A stretch of DNA of 64,000 bases from DATFDN01 sp963818725 (GCA_963818725.1 CAWFTU010000002.1:186001-250000), one strand, 5' to 3'. Positions 1 to 9,085 are shown, counted from the first letter of the stretch. Made by a program: numbers and translations. Notes: generated by a model not told the origin, from the sequence alone.

Positions 1-1471
1 ACCGGCGCAGCGGCACGCCAAGTCGCCGCGCGCCGACGAACGGAACAATGCTGATCAGCGGCAGCGACAGCTGTTCCGTCACGCGGCTGATCTCCTTGTA
101 CCCGCCGCCAAGCTTCTCGCGCGCCCAGCCGGCGCCGGCGCCGCCCACGAGCCCAAGCACCATGCCGGCCGCGAGGAAGCGGCTCAGACGCGGAAAGGAC
201 GGCTGCTCGGGGGCATCGGCCCTGGACAAGGTCTCTGTCGTTGGCGCCAGGGTTGGGGTGCGGTCCGACATCTCATTGGCGCGCGCGAGAAAGTTGGCAT
301 AGACGGTGCTGGCGGTCGCCGCTTCGTGCTCCAGTGTTTGCAGTCGCGCCAGGGGGCCGCTCAGGGATGCCGACTGGGCCTTGAGGTCGATCAGGTTTTG
401 CTCGATCTGCCTGGCTTCCGCGCGCTTGACGGCGACCTGCGTGTTAATCTCGGCGAGTGCGTGCTTGCTTTCCTGATCGAGCTTGCGCTGCGTGTCCGCG
501 ATGGTCGCGTTCAACGCGCCCATCAAGCCGGGCCGGTAGGATTGTCCCAGCATCGTCCGGCGCATGGTGAGCTCATCGAGCGACTTGGCAAGCGACACCA
601 GGATCGGCTGGTCGGGCAGGCGAATGAGCGCCCGCTTGTCGCCCGCCGCGAGCGCCTGGCGCAACGCGTTCTGCCGCGCCTCGGCGCCCGCGAGATCAGC
701 CTGAATCTTGGTGTACTCGGTGGCGGCGCTGGCGACCTGCTGACCGACGAGGGGCGCCATCCGGCCGCCGGCCAGCGTCTCGGTCAGCCCGTTCTTCTCA
801 CGGAACTGCGCGACGGTCTCCTCCGCCGCGACCCAGCGGTCGCGCAATTCATTGGCCCGCTGATCAAGCCAAGTCGCCGTCCGATTGTATTCGCCGGATT
901 GATTGGCGATCTCCTGCTTTTCACGCAAATCAATGAGCGTGTTGACAACCTGGGCGGCAAGCTTCGGATCCTTCGCCTTGTAACCGACCGATATCGCCAG
1001 GGACCGGTCCCCGGTCTGTTCCGTGGGCGCGATCGCAAGACTCGCGAGGAATGCGTCGACCCGCGCCGCCATCGTTGGGGGCCCTTGCGGCTCGGGACAA
1101 ATCATCCACCGGCGCACGAGGCCACAGGCCGATGCAAGCAGGGATGGGGAAGGTGTTGCGCCGAGGTCGAGTGCCGACACGACTTGGCGGGCAAGGTCGC
1201 GGGACTTCAAGGCAACCATCTCCGTCGCCACCTCCGCGCTGTCCGGCCTGCCTTGGAGGCTCGCCGAAGCCAGCGGGAATGGGTCGGGCGTGGCGGGCCT
1301 GATCGCCACGATGCCGGTCGCGGTGTAGACGCGGGGCAGGAGCAGCGCGGCGGCGACCGCGCACCCGGTAGTCAGAAATGCAACGAAACCGATCAGCGCC
1401 CAGTGACGCCGCAGGACGCGGAACGCTTCTTGCAGCCCACCATCAGCAGGGGGACTGTCAATCGTCGTCAT
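1..1471 (-). CDS. GumC/Wzz-type polysaccharide chain-length/export protein (3' part off window)
   Basis: The frame is open from an ATG at 1471 to the window edge, about 490 residues, so the C-terminus is missing. A membrane segment lies near residues 25-45. A long periplasmic stretch follows, rich in Lys, Glu and Gln and probably coiled coil. Then comes a Pro-rich motif (PEQPSFPRLSR, about 421-431) and a second membrane segment near 433-449. This topology and the Pro-rich second helix are typical of GumC/Wzz polysaccharide co-polymerases, inner-membrane proteins that set chain length in exopolysaccharide export. The missing part may hold a tyrosine-kinase domain, but this cannot be seen. It starts 34 bases after the stop of the WecG-like gene, consistent with one exopolysaccharide operon. 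No clear ribosome-binding site precedes the chosen start. Confidence 0.8.
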   Translation of the reverse strand, partial: MTTIDSPPADGGLQEAFRVLRRHWALIGFVAFLTTGCAVAAALLLPRVYTATGIVAIRPATPDPFPLASASLQGRPDSAEVATEMVALKSRDLARQVVSALDLGATPSPSLLASACGLVRRWMICPEPQGPPTMAARVDAFLASLAIAPTEQTGDRSLAISVGYKAKDPKLAAQVVNTLIDLREKQEIANQSGEYNRTATWLDQRANELRDRWVAAEETVAQFREKNGLTETLAGGRMAPLVGQQVASAATEYTKIQADLAGAEARQNALRQALAAGDKRALIRLPDQPILVSLAKSLDELTMRRTMLGQSYRPGLMGALNATIADTQRKLDQESKHALAEINTQVAVKRAEARQIEQNLIDLKAQSASLSGPLARLQTLEHEAATASTVYANFLARANEMSDRTPTLAPTTETLSRADAPEQPSFPRLSRFLAAGMVLGLVGGAGAGWAREKLGGGYKEISRVTEQLSLPLISIVPFVGARRLGVPLRR

Positions 1472-1505
1472 GACACCATGATCGGCGAAGGCCACGTTCT
1501 GTTCC

Positions 1506-2357
1506 TTATCGAAGCTTGGTACTGGTTGGCGATGCCGCTTCGGGGAGCGGCATCTTTGCGGCGGTTTCGCGCCGCAGGATCATCTCTCGAAGCAGCACGG
1601 CTCCGAAAGTGGGCAGGCCGAGCAGATAGCGCCGCCAGAGTCGCCGCGGCTCCACGGCGAGCCGCACAGCCCATTCCAGGCCAAGATTTGCCACCCATGG
1701 CGGCGGACGGCGCACGCGGCCCGCCGCATGATCGACGAGCGCACCGGCGGCGATTGCGACTTTCACGTTCAGCAGGGGCCAATGGTGATGCAGCCAGAAC
1801 TCCTGGAGCGGCATGCCCATGGTGACAAATAATACGTCGGGGGCCGCTCGATTGATTTGCTCCACCACGGCGCGGTTGTCGGCAGATCCCGGGCGCTGGT
1901 CGAAGAAGCCATGCTGCCATCCGGCCGTGCGCGCCCCGTGCATGGCCTCGAAGTTGCGGGCTGCCGCCTCCGCCACCTCGGGCTTGCCGCCGAGCCAGTA
2001 AATCGACCTGTTTTTCTTCGCCAACATCCGGGTCGCCGTTCCGGCCCATTCGGGCGGCGTGGACCGGTGCGGGCGTGCCCCGGTCAGCAACAAGCTGGCA
2101 AGCTGAACGCCAGCGCCATCGCAGAACACGACATCCGCATCATCAAGGAGACACCTTAGCCACTGATGCTCGCGTGCGAGCATCAGCATATGCACGTTGA
2201 CGTTCAGGACCAGCAGGCGCTTTTCGGTAATCGCGGCATCGTAAATCCGATCTACAATCGTATCACCCGGGATGTCATCAACCCGGACACCCAACAAGCG
2301 CGTGCTTTGAACTTGAAATCGCACACTCGGCAAAGAGGCGGAGAGCTGATGGGTCAT
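1506..2357 (-). CDS. WecG/TagA/CpsF-family glycosyltransferase
   Basis: A 283-residue protein with the usual layout of the family. An N-terminal part contains DVVFCDGAGVQLA (about 75-87), matching the family pattern around the acceptor site. A MGMPLQEFWL motif stands where family members have GxPKQE. The C-terminal block ends LGLEWAVRLAVEPRRLWRRY, which is highly characteristic. Family members transfer N-acetylmannosamine or a related sugar to a lipid-linked saccharide at the inner membrane. Here it probably adds a sugar to an exopolysaccharide repeat unit whose chain length is controlled by the GumC-like protein downstream. A GAGGA ribosome-binding site lies about 7 bases before the ATG. The sugar donor cannot be told from sequence. 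Confidence 0.9.
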   Translation of the reverse strand: MTHQLSASLPSVRFQVQSTRLLGVRVDDIPGDTIVDRIYDAAITEKRLLVLNVNVHMLMLAREHQWLRCLLDDADVVFCDGAGVQLASLLLTGARPHRSTPPEWAGTATRMLAKKNRSIYWLGGKPEVAEAAARNFEAMHGARTAGWQHGFFDQRPGSADNRAVVEQINRAAPDVLFVTMGMPLQEFWLHHHWPLLNVKVAIAAGALVDHAAGRVRRPPPWVANLGLEWAVRLAVEPRRLWRRYLLGLPTFGAVLLREMILRRETAAKMPLPEAASPTSTKLR

Positions 2358-3033
2358 TCAGAATCCTCGCTTATCGCGATTTGAGAGGATATCTGCCTAA
2401 GCAACTGCCTCAAGGTAGAGTAGAACGGTTCACGAAATGTCCCGGCTCGGAATGAGCTGACCAGCATTTGGCTGGGGCGGAATTGCCCCGGTGTCACTGA
2501 GACCAGCCCGCCTGATTGCGGCTCATGCTCGCGCGGCTGCATTAGGCCGGCCTACGGCGAGGCTTTTGCTGCTTGAGCCTCGGCAATAAAGGGAGAAAGT
2601 TGCGCAGCACAACCCAGAGTAAGCTAGCCTCCCGGTCGACCGCCCAGATCCACCCCCGGCTGGGACGGAGTTCACCGTAACAATTGTCGGCATCGCAGTT
2701 CCTTCCTCGAATCGTGTGCGCTCCCTCCCGGTTAGGTGCAGCACGCTCCTCAATCAGCAACCGCGAACAGGCTCGATTAAGAAAAATTTCATAGTGTCGG
2801 CCGCGGCGCTCAAGATGCCTGACCTGCACGGCTTCTCTGATAGCTGATGTCCCCTGATACGGGCAGTACAGAATCCTTGTCACGAGTGAAAGTCTTCACG
2901 AAGCAGTGACCTCCAGAACAAATCCATCAATTGGGCAAAGTACGGTTCCCACGGGCCAAGCCGTTTCTAATGTTCAAGGCAGATCGCCCACTCAATGGAG
3001 ACTCCGCATTTACGCGTTCATCCGCTGCCCTTA
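2358..3033. other. Intergenic region, no supported gene
   Basis: About 680 bases upstream of the exopolysaccharide genes and downstream of the DoxX-like gene. It is visibly richer in A and T than its surroundings. Short open frames exist (for example 2542-2883 minus), but their translations show no family motif, no membrane or signal pattern and odd composition. It most likely carries the promoter and leader of the minus-strand exopolysaccharide operon. I could not fix a promoter with confidence. Confidence 0.5.
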
Positions 3034-3363
3034 TTACGCGAGCAGCGCGGCAACCGATGCAAGCAAGAGAGCGAGTCGCGGCGTCGCCAGCCCGGTGTCA
3101 CCCTGACTCAGTTCCTTGGTGAGGACGGCGCCCGAGGTTGCCGTCAGCAACATGCCACCGTGCCAGCGGTGGCGGCGCGAGGCCACCAAAACGCCACCGG
3201 CAAATTCTCCGAGGCCGATCAGGCGCATGACGCTTTCAGGCCAGCCCCATCGCTCGAAGAGCGCCTCATAGCCGCGGACCCCAAGGATCTTGTCGGCGCC
3301 GGCCACGGCGAAGCCAAGGCCGAGGAGAGGGAACCAGAATGAGCGCTTTCCGCGCCTGCCCAT
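3034..3363 (-). CDS. DoxX-like small membrane protein
   Basis: A 109-residue protein starting at an ATG with a good GGAGG ribosome-binding site six bases upstream. An open frame reaches 93 bases further 5', but that part is Arg/Pro-rich and lacks a site. Four hydrophobic segments are visible: FWFPLLGLGFAVAGADKILG, VMRLIGLGEFAGGVLVAS, GGMLLTATSGAVL and PRLALLLASVAALLA. The spacing, and the GLGEFAGG in the second helix, resemble DoxX-like proteins, small inner-membrane proteins of loosely known function linked to redox or stress. It is divergent from the small secreted protein at 3477. The family assignment is by motif and topology only. Confidence 0.6.
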   Translation of the reverse strand: MGRRGKRSFWFPLLGLGFAVAGADKILGVRGYEALFERWGWPESVMRLIGLGEFAGGVLVASRRHRWHGGMLLTATSGAVLTKELSQGDTGLATPRLALLLASVAALLA

Positions 3364-3476
3364 CGCGTGCCTCCGTCGTCCATGTCGTCCGGGCAAAACG
3401 CCGGAAGCGATCATGGGACGCAACGGCGCCGGGCCTTCAGCGTTCCCTTCGTGCATAGGATCGAAAGGAAACCATT

Positions 3477-3845
3477 ATGCGACAAGTCCAGGTTGTCCTA
3501 CCCGTTCTCGCCGTACTGCTGAGCGGTGGTACCGCGCTCGCTGCAACCGCGACAACCAGTACGCAGGCGAACGGATCCGCGGCCAGCACCGGCTCTACCC
3601 TGGCCTCGCCATCCGGCAAGGCAGGAGGCCGCACAACTCTTGGTAGCGGCAAATTCTCGACGGAGAGCGAGGCGGCAAAGGCTTGCGGCGCCAGCAACGT
3701 CGTCTGGGGAAACACCAGCACCAAGGTGTTCCACGTTCAGGGGGACCAATATTACGGTCACACCAAGCGTGGCGCGTTCATGTGCAAGGCGACGGCCACG
3801 GCCGATGGCTTCCACCAAGCCGGCCAGACCGCCCATAAAGGGTAG
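3477..3845 (+). CDS. Small secreted protein with YYGxTKxGxFMC motif
   Basis: A 122-residue protein with a clear Sec signal peptide (MRQVQVVLPVLAVLLSGGTALA). A low-complexity Ser/Thr/Ala linker and a compact C-terminal domain follow. That domain contains VVWGNTSTKVFHVQ and YYGHTKRGAFMC. Similar W-x-NT-x-x-x-x-(Y/F)H ... YxGxTKxGxFMC domains occur at the C-terminus of many alphaproteobacterial exported proteins of unknown function. The Cys pair (CGAS... and FMC) and the His residues could bind a metal or form a disulfide, but this is speculative. An AAAGGAAA ribosome-binding site precedes the ATG. No biochemical role is known to me. Confidence 0.75.
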   Translation: MRQVQVVLPVLAVLLSGGTALAATATTSTQANGSAASTGSTLASPSGKAGGRTTLGSGKFSTESEAAKACGASNVVWGNTSTKVFHVQGDQYYGHTKRGAFMCKATATADGFHQAGQTAHKG

Positions 3846-3855
3846 CCAAGCTCGC

Positions 3856-5202
3856 TCAGCCGGGCCGATCGTACTCCTCTGAGATATCGCGGTTGGTGTA
3901 ATCCTTCATGAGCGCCGTCGCGACGATGCTGATAAGGGCGCACGCCGTCATGTAAGCGGCGATCGCGACCCAGCTGTGATAAGCGGCGAGCAGCCCGGTG
4001 GCGATCAGCGGCGCCGGGCCGCCCGCAATGATAGAAGCCAGTTGGTAGCCAATCGAGGCGCCCGAGTAGCGCAGGCGTCCGGTGAAACTCTCCGCGATGA
4101 GTGCCGCTTGTGGACCGTACATGAGATCGTGCGGGATCAGCGACAGCACGATGCCGAAGAAGATTGCAACCGAGGCCGTGGTATTCAGCAGGCCGAAATA
4201 GACCCAAGTGTAAATCCCGGTCGCCGCGGCACCGAGAATGTAGATCCGCCGGCGGCCGAACCGGTCAGATAAGTGGCCCGAGAACGGCACCGTAAAGAAC
4301 GACAGGACGGCGGCCCAGAGAACCGAGATCAGCAGCAGGTCACGCGACACTTTCAGCTCGTTCACGCCGTAGCTGAACACGAAAGCCGTAAAGATGTAGA
4401 ATGGCGCCTGCTCGCCCATCCGAGCAAAGGCGCTGAGAATTACTTCCTTCGGCTGTCGCCGCAAAACCTCGACCACCGGCGCCTTCTCCAGCCGATTCTC
4501 GGTGGCGAGCCGCCGGAATGTTGGCGTCTCCAGAATGCCGAGCCGAATCCAAAGGCCGACTCCGACCAGTAGAATCGATAAGAGGAATGGAACCCGCCAG
4601 CCCCAGGTCACGAAGCTTGGCCCCGAGATCGCGCTGAACACCAGAACCGCGAGGTTGGCCAGGAACAGCCCGGCCGGAACGCCGAACTGCGGCCAGGAGG
4701 CAACCAGGCCGCGCGAGCTGTTGGAGCGTGCCCACTCCATCGCCAGCAGGACCGAACCACCCCATTCCCCACCTACGCCGATGCCCTGGATCAGTCGCAG
4801 CACTGTCAGGATCACGGCGCCCCAGACACCGATGCTGCTATAGGGTGGCACCACGCCGACTAGGAATGTGGCGAACCCCATCAGCATCAACGTGGCGATC
4901 AGGGCCGATTTGCGCCCAAGCCGGTCGCCCCAGTGACCGAAGATCGCCGCCCCGATCGGGCGCGCGACGAACCCGACGGCATAGATGCTGAACGCCTCCA
5001 GAGTGCCAATCAGCGGGTCGGAGTGCGGGAAGAACAGCTTGGCGAACACCAACCCAGTAACGGTACTGTAAAGGAAAAAGTCATACCACTCGATGGTTGT
5101 ACCGATCGTGCTCGCCACCACCGCGCGCCGGAGCTGGGAGCGATGAGCCAACTCGGTCAGTCCGCCGGCTTCCCATGCTGGCTGGGGGAAAGTAGTCGGC
5201 AT
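3856..5202 (-). CDS. MHS-family MFS transporter (metabolite:H+ symporter)
   Basis: 448 residues with about 12 membrane segments. The N-terminal signature TIGTTIEWYDFFLYST (about 33-48) and GHWGDRLGRKSALI mark the metabolite:H+ symporter branch of the major facilitator superfamily (relatives of ProP, KgtP and shikimate carriers). A second DRFGRRR loop lies between the two halves. Such carriers import organic acids or betaine-like compounds with protons at the inner membrane. The substrate cannot be predicted. It stands alone, 75 bases downstream of the DUF1796 gene and tail-to-tail with the small secreted protein gene. Confidence 0.9.
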   Translation of the reverse strand: MPTTFPQPAWEAGGLTELAHRSQLRRAVVASTIGTTIEWYDFFLYSTVTGLVFAKLFFPHSDPLIGTLEAFSIYAVGFVARPIGAAIFGHWGDRLGRKSALIATLMLMGFATFLVGVVPPYSSIGVWGAVILTVLRLIQGIGVGGEWGGSVLLAMEWARSNSSRGLVASWPQFGVPAGLFLANLAVLVFSAISGPSFVTWGWRVPFLLSILLVGVGLWIRLGILETPTFRRLATENRLEKAPVVEVLRRQPKEVILSAFARMGEQAPFYIFTAFVFSYGVNELKVSRDLLLISVLWAAVLSFFTVPFSGHLSDRFGRRRIYILGAAATGIYTWVYFGLLNTTASVAIFFGIVLSLIPHDLMYGPQAALIAESFTGRLRYSGASIGYQLASIIAGGPAPLIATGLLAAYHSWVAIAAYMTACALISIVATALMKDYTNRDISEEYDRPG

Positions 5203-5276
5203 GGCGAGCCCTTGTTCGCGACGCGATCCGTTCGGCCATGCTGCTCCCTGGATCGCGCCACCGCAAGCCGGTTATG

Positions 5277-6518
5277 TCAGCTTGATGACCGCTGCCGGAA
5301 GCTGCCCGGGCTGGGGCCGCAATTCGGCAGGATGCCAGCCGCGCTCGGCGCATACGGGCTGGGAGTGTGGCCGATCTCAAGCTGCCAGGCAGTCGAGAAG
5401 AGCCGAGAGCCAGCCCGGCCCAAGGCGAACAGGCTTGGGTTGACGTCTGGCTCGGGGGACGGCGCGCGGGCGGCGACCCAGACTCGTTGCCACCGGTTTC
5501 GCTGCCCCAGATCGGCGGGACCGTATTGAGCGGCGGTCAGGCCCGTGAAGACGGCGCCTGCCCGCTCGAGCGACGCCTCCTCTGGAATCCAGAGGTCCAT
5601 CGAGAGGACATGGGGCGCGCCCGGCGCCAGCGCGCCCTTCAGCACGACGCCGCAGAGCGGGCTGCTTGCTGGCACAGTGTCCTCGGTCAGGATATGTTCG
5701 ATCACCGGGCTTGCCGGATGCGTGCCCGCCGGCACGCCCTCTTGCGGCTCCGCGGCAGTGCTTCCGGCCGAGACCCACCAATCCGCCTTGCGCGGCCCGA
5801 GATGCACCTGACGCAGCAGATTGGCGGTTCGCCGCTCCAAGGGAGGGATGATCACGGTGGCGCGCGGGCAATCGGCGGCCCGCAGCGCATGCGCGTTGCG
5901 GCAGACGGTCAGCCAAGCCGGCGAAAGATCATAGGCGTCCCTCGGCGGCGCAAGGCGGTCCATAAAGCCCTGCATCAGCCCGGCTTCGCGGACGCGGACA
6001 GAGCCGCGCGGGTTGTCCTCGTCCTCCGGGGTGATCCAAAGCAGCGTATTCGGCCCGTAGCGCCGCATGATGCGCGCGAGCGCCGCCGCTTCCTCGATCG
6101 AGCGGGTACCCTTGCAAACGAAGATTTTTTCCCCCTCGCGCAGGTCTCTGAGCAGCTTGTCACGAAGAAATGGAATGACCTTGAGCTGCCTCTCCCGCGC
6201 CTCCGCAGGGTCGGGATCGTGGCAAAATGTGTGATAGCGGTAGCCGTAGCGCCGGTTCTGCACGATCAGCTCGGTGTCGGCCGGCGAGGCACGGACCAGC
6301 TCGATGTCCTCCGGGCAATCGATGTCGCCAAACTCGGTCTCCAACATCCGCATCAGCATCGGCAGGCCGGCATAGTTGAAGCGGAAGAATCCAAGCGGCT
6401 CGGCGCCAACGAAGCGCTGGACGAGTTCGAATTCGCAATTGTCCCCCAAACTTTCGAATTGCTGGATCAGTTCGATGTCATTCATCGGCGTGGTGGGCAG
6501 AGACGGGGCAAGCGTCAT
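5277..6518 (-). CDS. DUF1796 papain-like domain protein, probably the C-terminal half of a GT61 fusion
   Basis: About 413 residues from an ATG at 6518; another ATG lies at 6485. The N-terminal region SLGDNCEFELVQRFVGAEPL, followed by RRYGYRYHTFCHD and a block EGEKIFVCKGTRS, matches the DUF1796 putative papain-like cysteine peptidase family, with a Cys in the DNCEF motif. The C-terminal 180 residues are unassigned. Neither ATG has a ribosome-binding site. The frame stays open upstream to at least 6788 and encodes a stretch that fits the missing C-terminus of the GT61 protein. A single polypeptide of about 861 residues, starting at 7863, is therefore likely if one base near 6645 is removed. Substrate and catalytic status are unknown. 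Confidence 0.65.
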   Translation of the reverse strand: MTLAPSLPTTPMNDIELIQQFESLGDNCEFELVQRFVGAEPLGFFRFNYAGLPMLMRMLETEFGDIDCPEDIELVRASPADTELIVQNRRYGYRYHTFCHDPDPAEARERQLKVIPFLRDKLLRDLREGEKIFVCKGTRSIEEAAALARIMRRYGPNTLLWITPEDEDNPRGSVRVREAGLMQGFMDRLAPPRDAYDLSPAWLTVCRNAHALRAADCPRATVIIPPLERRTANLLRQVHLGPRKADWWVSAGSTAAEPQEGVPAGTHPASPVIEHILTEDTVPASSPLCGVVLKGALAPGAPHVLSMDLWIPEEASLERAGAVFTGLTAAQYGPADLGQRNRWQRVWVAARAPSPEPDVNPSLFALGRAGSRLFSTAWQLEIGHTPSPYAPSAAGILPNCGPSPGSFRQRSSS

Positions 6519-7863
6519 AGCGGGCCGGCCTGGCGGCGGGGAACGAAAATTCGGGGACGCCAGCTCCGCGATCCGTCCGATGTCGGCGGCGTAGTCGAGG
6601 GTTGCGTCGTCCTGATTCGAACCCGTGCTGAACCTGTACTCGAGTTCCCAAGGCGCGTGCGACAAAGGCATAAGCATCCGTACCGATCCGTTCGTTGAAT
6701 ATCTCGAGCAGGCTTTCGCCCCCCTCATTGAAGGCGAGCGGGGCGAGGCCCATGCCGTGCGGGGCGACGATGTGCCGGGCGCGGGCAAGCGTGGCGATCT
6801 GGGTTGGCACGTCCAGCGCGCTCATCCGCACCCGGACGAACCCGCCCGGCGCGAGCGCCTCCGCAAGCTCCGTCTCGTTGGCCAGGCGCCGCCGCGCGGC
6901 GTCCTGGCGGGAAACAAGGACGCGATCCGGCGTCCCCGACGGCAGGTGGCGCAGGTCAAGGAGATCGCGCAGCATCCGCATTGTGCGTGGATGACACATA
7001 TGGAGCGGATGCGTGTGGGTCAGGCTTTGGTCCGAGCAGAACACGACGTCCTCGGACAGGGCCCATACCTCGGGCCGGCAAGGGAATATGAACTGTTCGG
7101 GGCGGAGGGCATGAAGGGCGCATATGCGCTCCAGGATCAGCCCGTGCCACTCGGAGCGCTCGCCCCCGATCACGAACAAGCAACGCCGCGCGACGTCCGG
7201 CAGACGCTCCGCGATGTGCAGGATGCGCGGCACGTAGTCGAACAGGAAATGCGCGACGTTGGTCGCATCGAACGCATCCTGGACCACAGCTACCGGCGCT
7301 TGCACCTGTCGCGAGGGATAGGAGGCAACGGAGCGGGCGAAGGCTCGCGAGGACGCGGCAGGCCAGAACGTCGCCTCCGCCGCATCGAGGAGTTGGCTTC
7401 CGTGAGGCGAAACAAACAGGCTTGGCGCACGCCCGCGCAGCAAGCCCACTCCGGGCCGTTCGGCGGCGCCGAGGCGAATATTGAAGGGAGGAGGCAACGA
7501 GGTGTCACGCCACTCGTTCACGCCGGCCGGGAATAGCGGAATGCGTTCAAACCCGTCACACGGTGCGGGTTCAAAATATGCATCCCGGAACTCCGGCGCG
7601 TATCGCTCCAGGAACCTTGGCGCGATCCGGCTGTCTGGGAGAACGACATCGCTCCAGGTCAGTGCGGCAGCCGTCTCTGGGTCGAAGGCCGCGACAGCCT
7701 CGCGAAGCCGCCGAAACACCCACTGGAGATGGCCGAAATAGAGCCGGCCGTGGAAGGCGAGGTAGCGCCCAACCAGCGCATGAACGCTGGTCGGCCCAGC
7801 CGAAAGGAACGCCAGAAGGGCGCCCAGGTCCGATGCCGGCTCTGTTGAGAACTCCACCGTCAT
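6478..7863 (-). CDS. GT61-family glycosyltransferase, frameshifted near its C-terminus
   Basis: The frame from the ATG at 7863 encodes a protein with the GT61 (DUF563) core: FLFDYVPRILHIAERL, then RVLVSRQDA, and ARHIVAPHGMGLAPLAFNEG (the last is the family's donor-site block). Up to ALG near 6650 the protein is normal; beyond it the sequence becomes Arg-rich and unlike the family. Dropping one A on the coding strand (6645-6646) gives ALG-LEYRFSTGSNQDD and DYAADIGRIAEL, a typical GT61 tail, which reads on into the DUF1796 frame. The enzyme would glycosylate a cell-surface glycan or lipid carrier. A TTG start at 7926 is possible, but neither start has a strong ribosome-binding site. Confidence 0.75.
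   Translation of the reverse strand: MTVEFSTEPASDLGALLAFLSAGPTSVHALVGRYLAFHGRLYFGHLQWVFRRLREAVAAFDPETAAALTWSDVVLPDSRIAPRFLERYAPEFRDAYFEPAPCDGFERIPLFPAGVNEWRDTSLPPPFNIRLGAAERPGVGLLRGRAPSLFVSPHGSQLLDAAEATFWPAASSRAFARSVASYPSRQVQAPVAVVQDAFDATNVAHFLFDYVPRILHIAERLPDVARRCLFVIGGERSEWHGLILERICALHALRPEQFIFPCRPEVWALSEDVVFCSDQSLTHTHPLHMCHPRTMRMLRDLLDLRHLPSGTPDRVLVSRQDAARRRLANETELAEALAPGGFVRVRMSALDVPTQIATLARARHIVAPHGMGLAPLAFNEGGESLLEIFNERIGTDAYAFVARALGTRVQVQHGFESGRRNPRLRRRHRTDRGAGVPEFSFPAARPARYDACPVSAHHADE
6643..6650 (-). other. Putative +1 frameshift joining GT61 and DUF1796 frames
   Basis: The coding strand reads GGGAACTCGAG here. Removing one A restores Ala-Leu-Gly-Leu-Glu-Tyr across the two frames. 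The full span 7863-5277 is 2587 bases, one more than a multiple of three, which agrees with a single inserted base. Sequencing error, true mutation and programmed shifting are all possible. Confidence 0.6.
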
Positions 7864-8071
7864 AATCCGACATTGCTGCTTCCACCTGAAGACCAGGGCG
7901 TAGCCGGATTCGAGGGATTGGAGCAACCAAGAAGCGCAATCAGAGGTTGGAACAGGAGGTCAGCCCACACTATCGTCAGCAGCATTGGTCGAGAGGCTGA
8001 GGGCGAAAGCCCTATCGGCGCTGGGCACGCGGGCGGCGGAGGTTGTCGCCAAGGGGCTGTTCCTGCCCGGA

Positions 8072-9085
8072 TTAGCGGCGTTTGGCAGGTGCACCGGCGT
8101 TCTCATCCGCCGCGACGAGAACAGGTTCGAGGCCCGCGCGTGGCGCGTTCAGCATGGAACGGATCGCGGCGTAGGTGCGCGCGACGCTCATCGCGCGCCC
8201 GTCGCGGGAAAGTAAGCCGGCGTTGCCCAGCGTGCCGGCGCTGGCCACCTCGAGGCTGGACGCCGAGGGACGCTGGGCGAGGGCGGCGAGGAAGCGTGCC
8301 GAGCCGCTCGGACCGAGGACGTGCAGCAGGTAGAGGTCCGCCGACGTCACACTCCGTCCCAGTTGGGCCTGCATGGCGGCGCGGTGCTGTTCCATGCTCT
8401 CGGCCGCGAGCCTGACCGAGAGAACAGGGTCGTTGCGCAGCTTCAGGATCGCCGAGCGGAGGCGCCCGCCGCGAACCGCGAGCTCGCCGGACCGCCCCTT
8501 GTGGATCGCAGCCGCATACCCCCCAGCGCCGTTCTCGGCTCCGAAGCTGTAGACAGCCTGGAGCCACGCCCCTGACGTGAACTGTAGCAGACCATCCGCC
8601 GACGAGCGGTGGCTCCTTGCCCGTGGGTCGAACCTGCTCTCGCGCCAGGCGAGCGCCATCAAGAGTCCGGGATCGATCCCGGTGTCCCGCGCGGCGTCGT
8701 GGATCGCGGCGAGCACGACTGGCGGCAGAGCCGGATTGTTCCGTCCGGTGCTTACCAATGGCATGATTTCGCGGTGAGCGATCGCGTGGGGGCCGGTGAG
8801 CCCTGGAGGGGGATGAGCGCGCGTGGCTCTGGCATGGACTGGCCGAACCAGGCGCGCATGCGTGCGCTCGAGCGCCGGCGCGCCGCGCCCCTGGCGAAGT
8901 GTCCTGCTCGGGAAGGCGAGCGCTGGCCTAGCGGACAGGGCTGCGACACCACCCATCACACTTGCGACCATCAGGAGGCACGCGAGGCATAGGCGTCGGG
9001 CGCGACCCGAAGAGGACGCCAACGCCACCCACCTCGGGCGGCCCGGGGATGCTTCCGCAGGCGAATCGCTCCGTTCTGGAGTCAT
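8072..9085 (-). CDS. Lytic transglycosylase SLT-domain protein
   Basis: About 337 residues from the ATG at 9085; an in-frame ATG at 9142 is an alternative. An N-terminal hydrophobic segment LCLACLLMVASVMGGVAAL followed by ARPALA-F looks like a signal peptide. The catalytic domain begins around DPGLLMALAWRESRFDP, where the Glu of the WRES motif is the expected catalytic acid. It continues with SSADGLLQFTSGAW, the Gly-Leu-hydrophobic-Gln-Phe-Thr motif of the SLT fold, and LYLLHVLGPSG. The enzyme would cleave the MurNAc-GlcNAc bond of peptidoglycan in the periplasm. Such stand-alone SLT proteins often open the wall for secretion or polysaccharide machines, but no such partner is adjacent here. 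Confidence 0.85.
   Translation of the reverse strand: MTPERSDSPAEASPGRPRWVALASSSGRARRLCLACLLMVASVMGGVAALSARPALAFPSRTLRQGRGAPALERTHARLVRPVHARATRAHPPPGLTGPHAIAHREIMPLVSTGRNNPALPPVVLAAIHDAARDTGIDPGLLMALAWRESRFDPRARSHRSSADGLLQFTSGAWLQAVYSFGAENGAGGYAAAIHKGRSGELAVRGGRLRSAILKLRNDPVLSVRLAAESMEQHRAAMQAQLGRSVTSADLYLLHVLGPSGSARFLAALAQRPSASSLEVASAGTLGNAGLLSRDGRAMSVARTYAAIRSMLNAPRAGLEPVLVAADENAGAPAKRR

Noticed and set aside
326..1825. Long plus-strand open frame of about 500 codons
   Set aside because: It is a shadow of the GumC-like gene and the end of the WecG-like gene on the minus strand; its translation is Arg/Gly-rich with no motifs.
2542..2883. 113-codon minus-strand frame in the intergenic region
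   Set aside because: No family motif, hydrophobic pattern or ribosome-binding site; composition unlike the neighbouring proteins.
6611..6630. tRNA-like T-arm sequence (GGGTTCGAATC on the minus strand)
   Set aside because: It lies inside the GT61/DUF1796 coding region and no acceptor stem, D-arm or anticodon arm can be folded around it.
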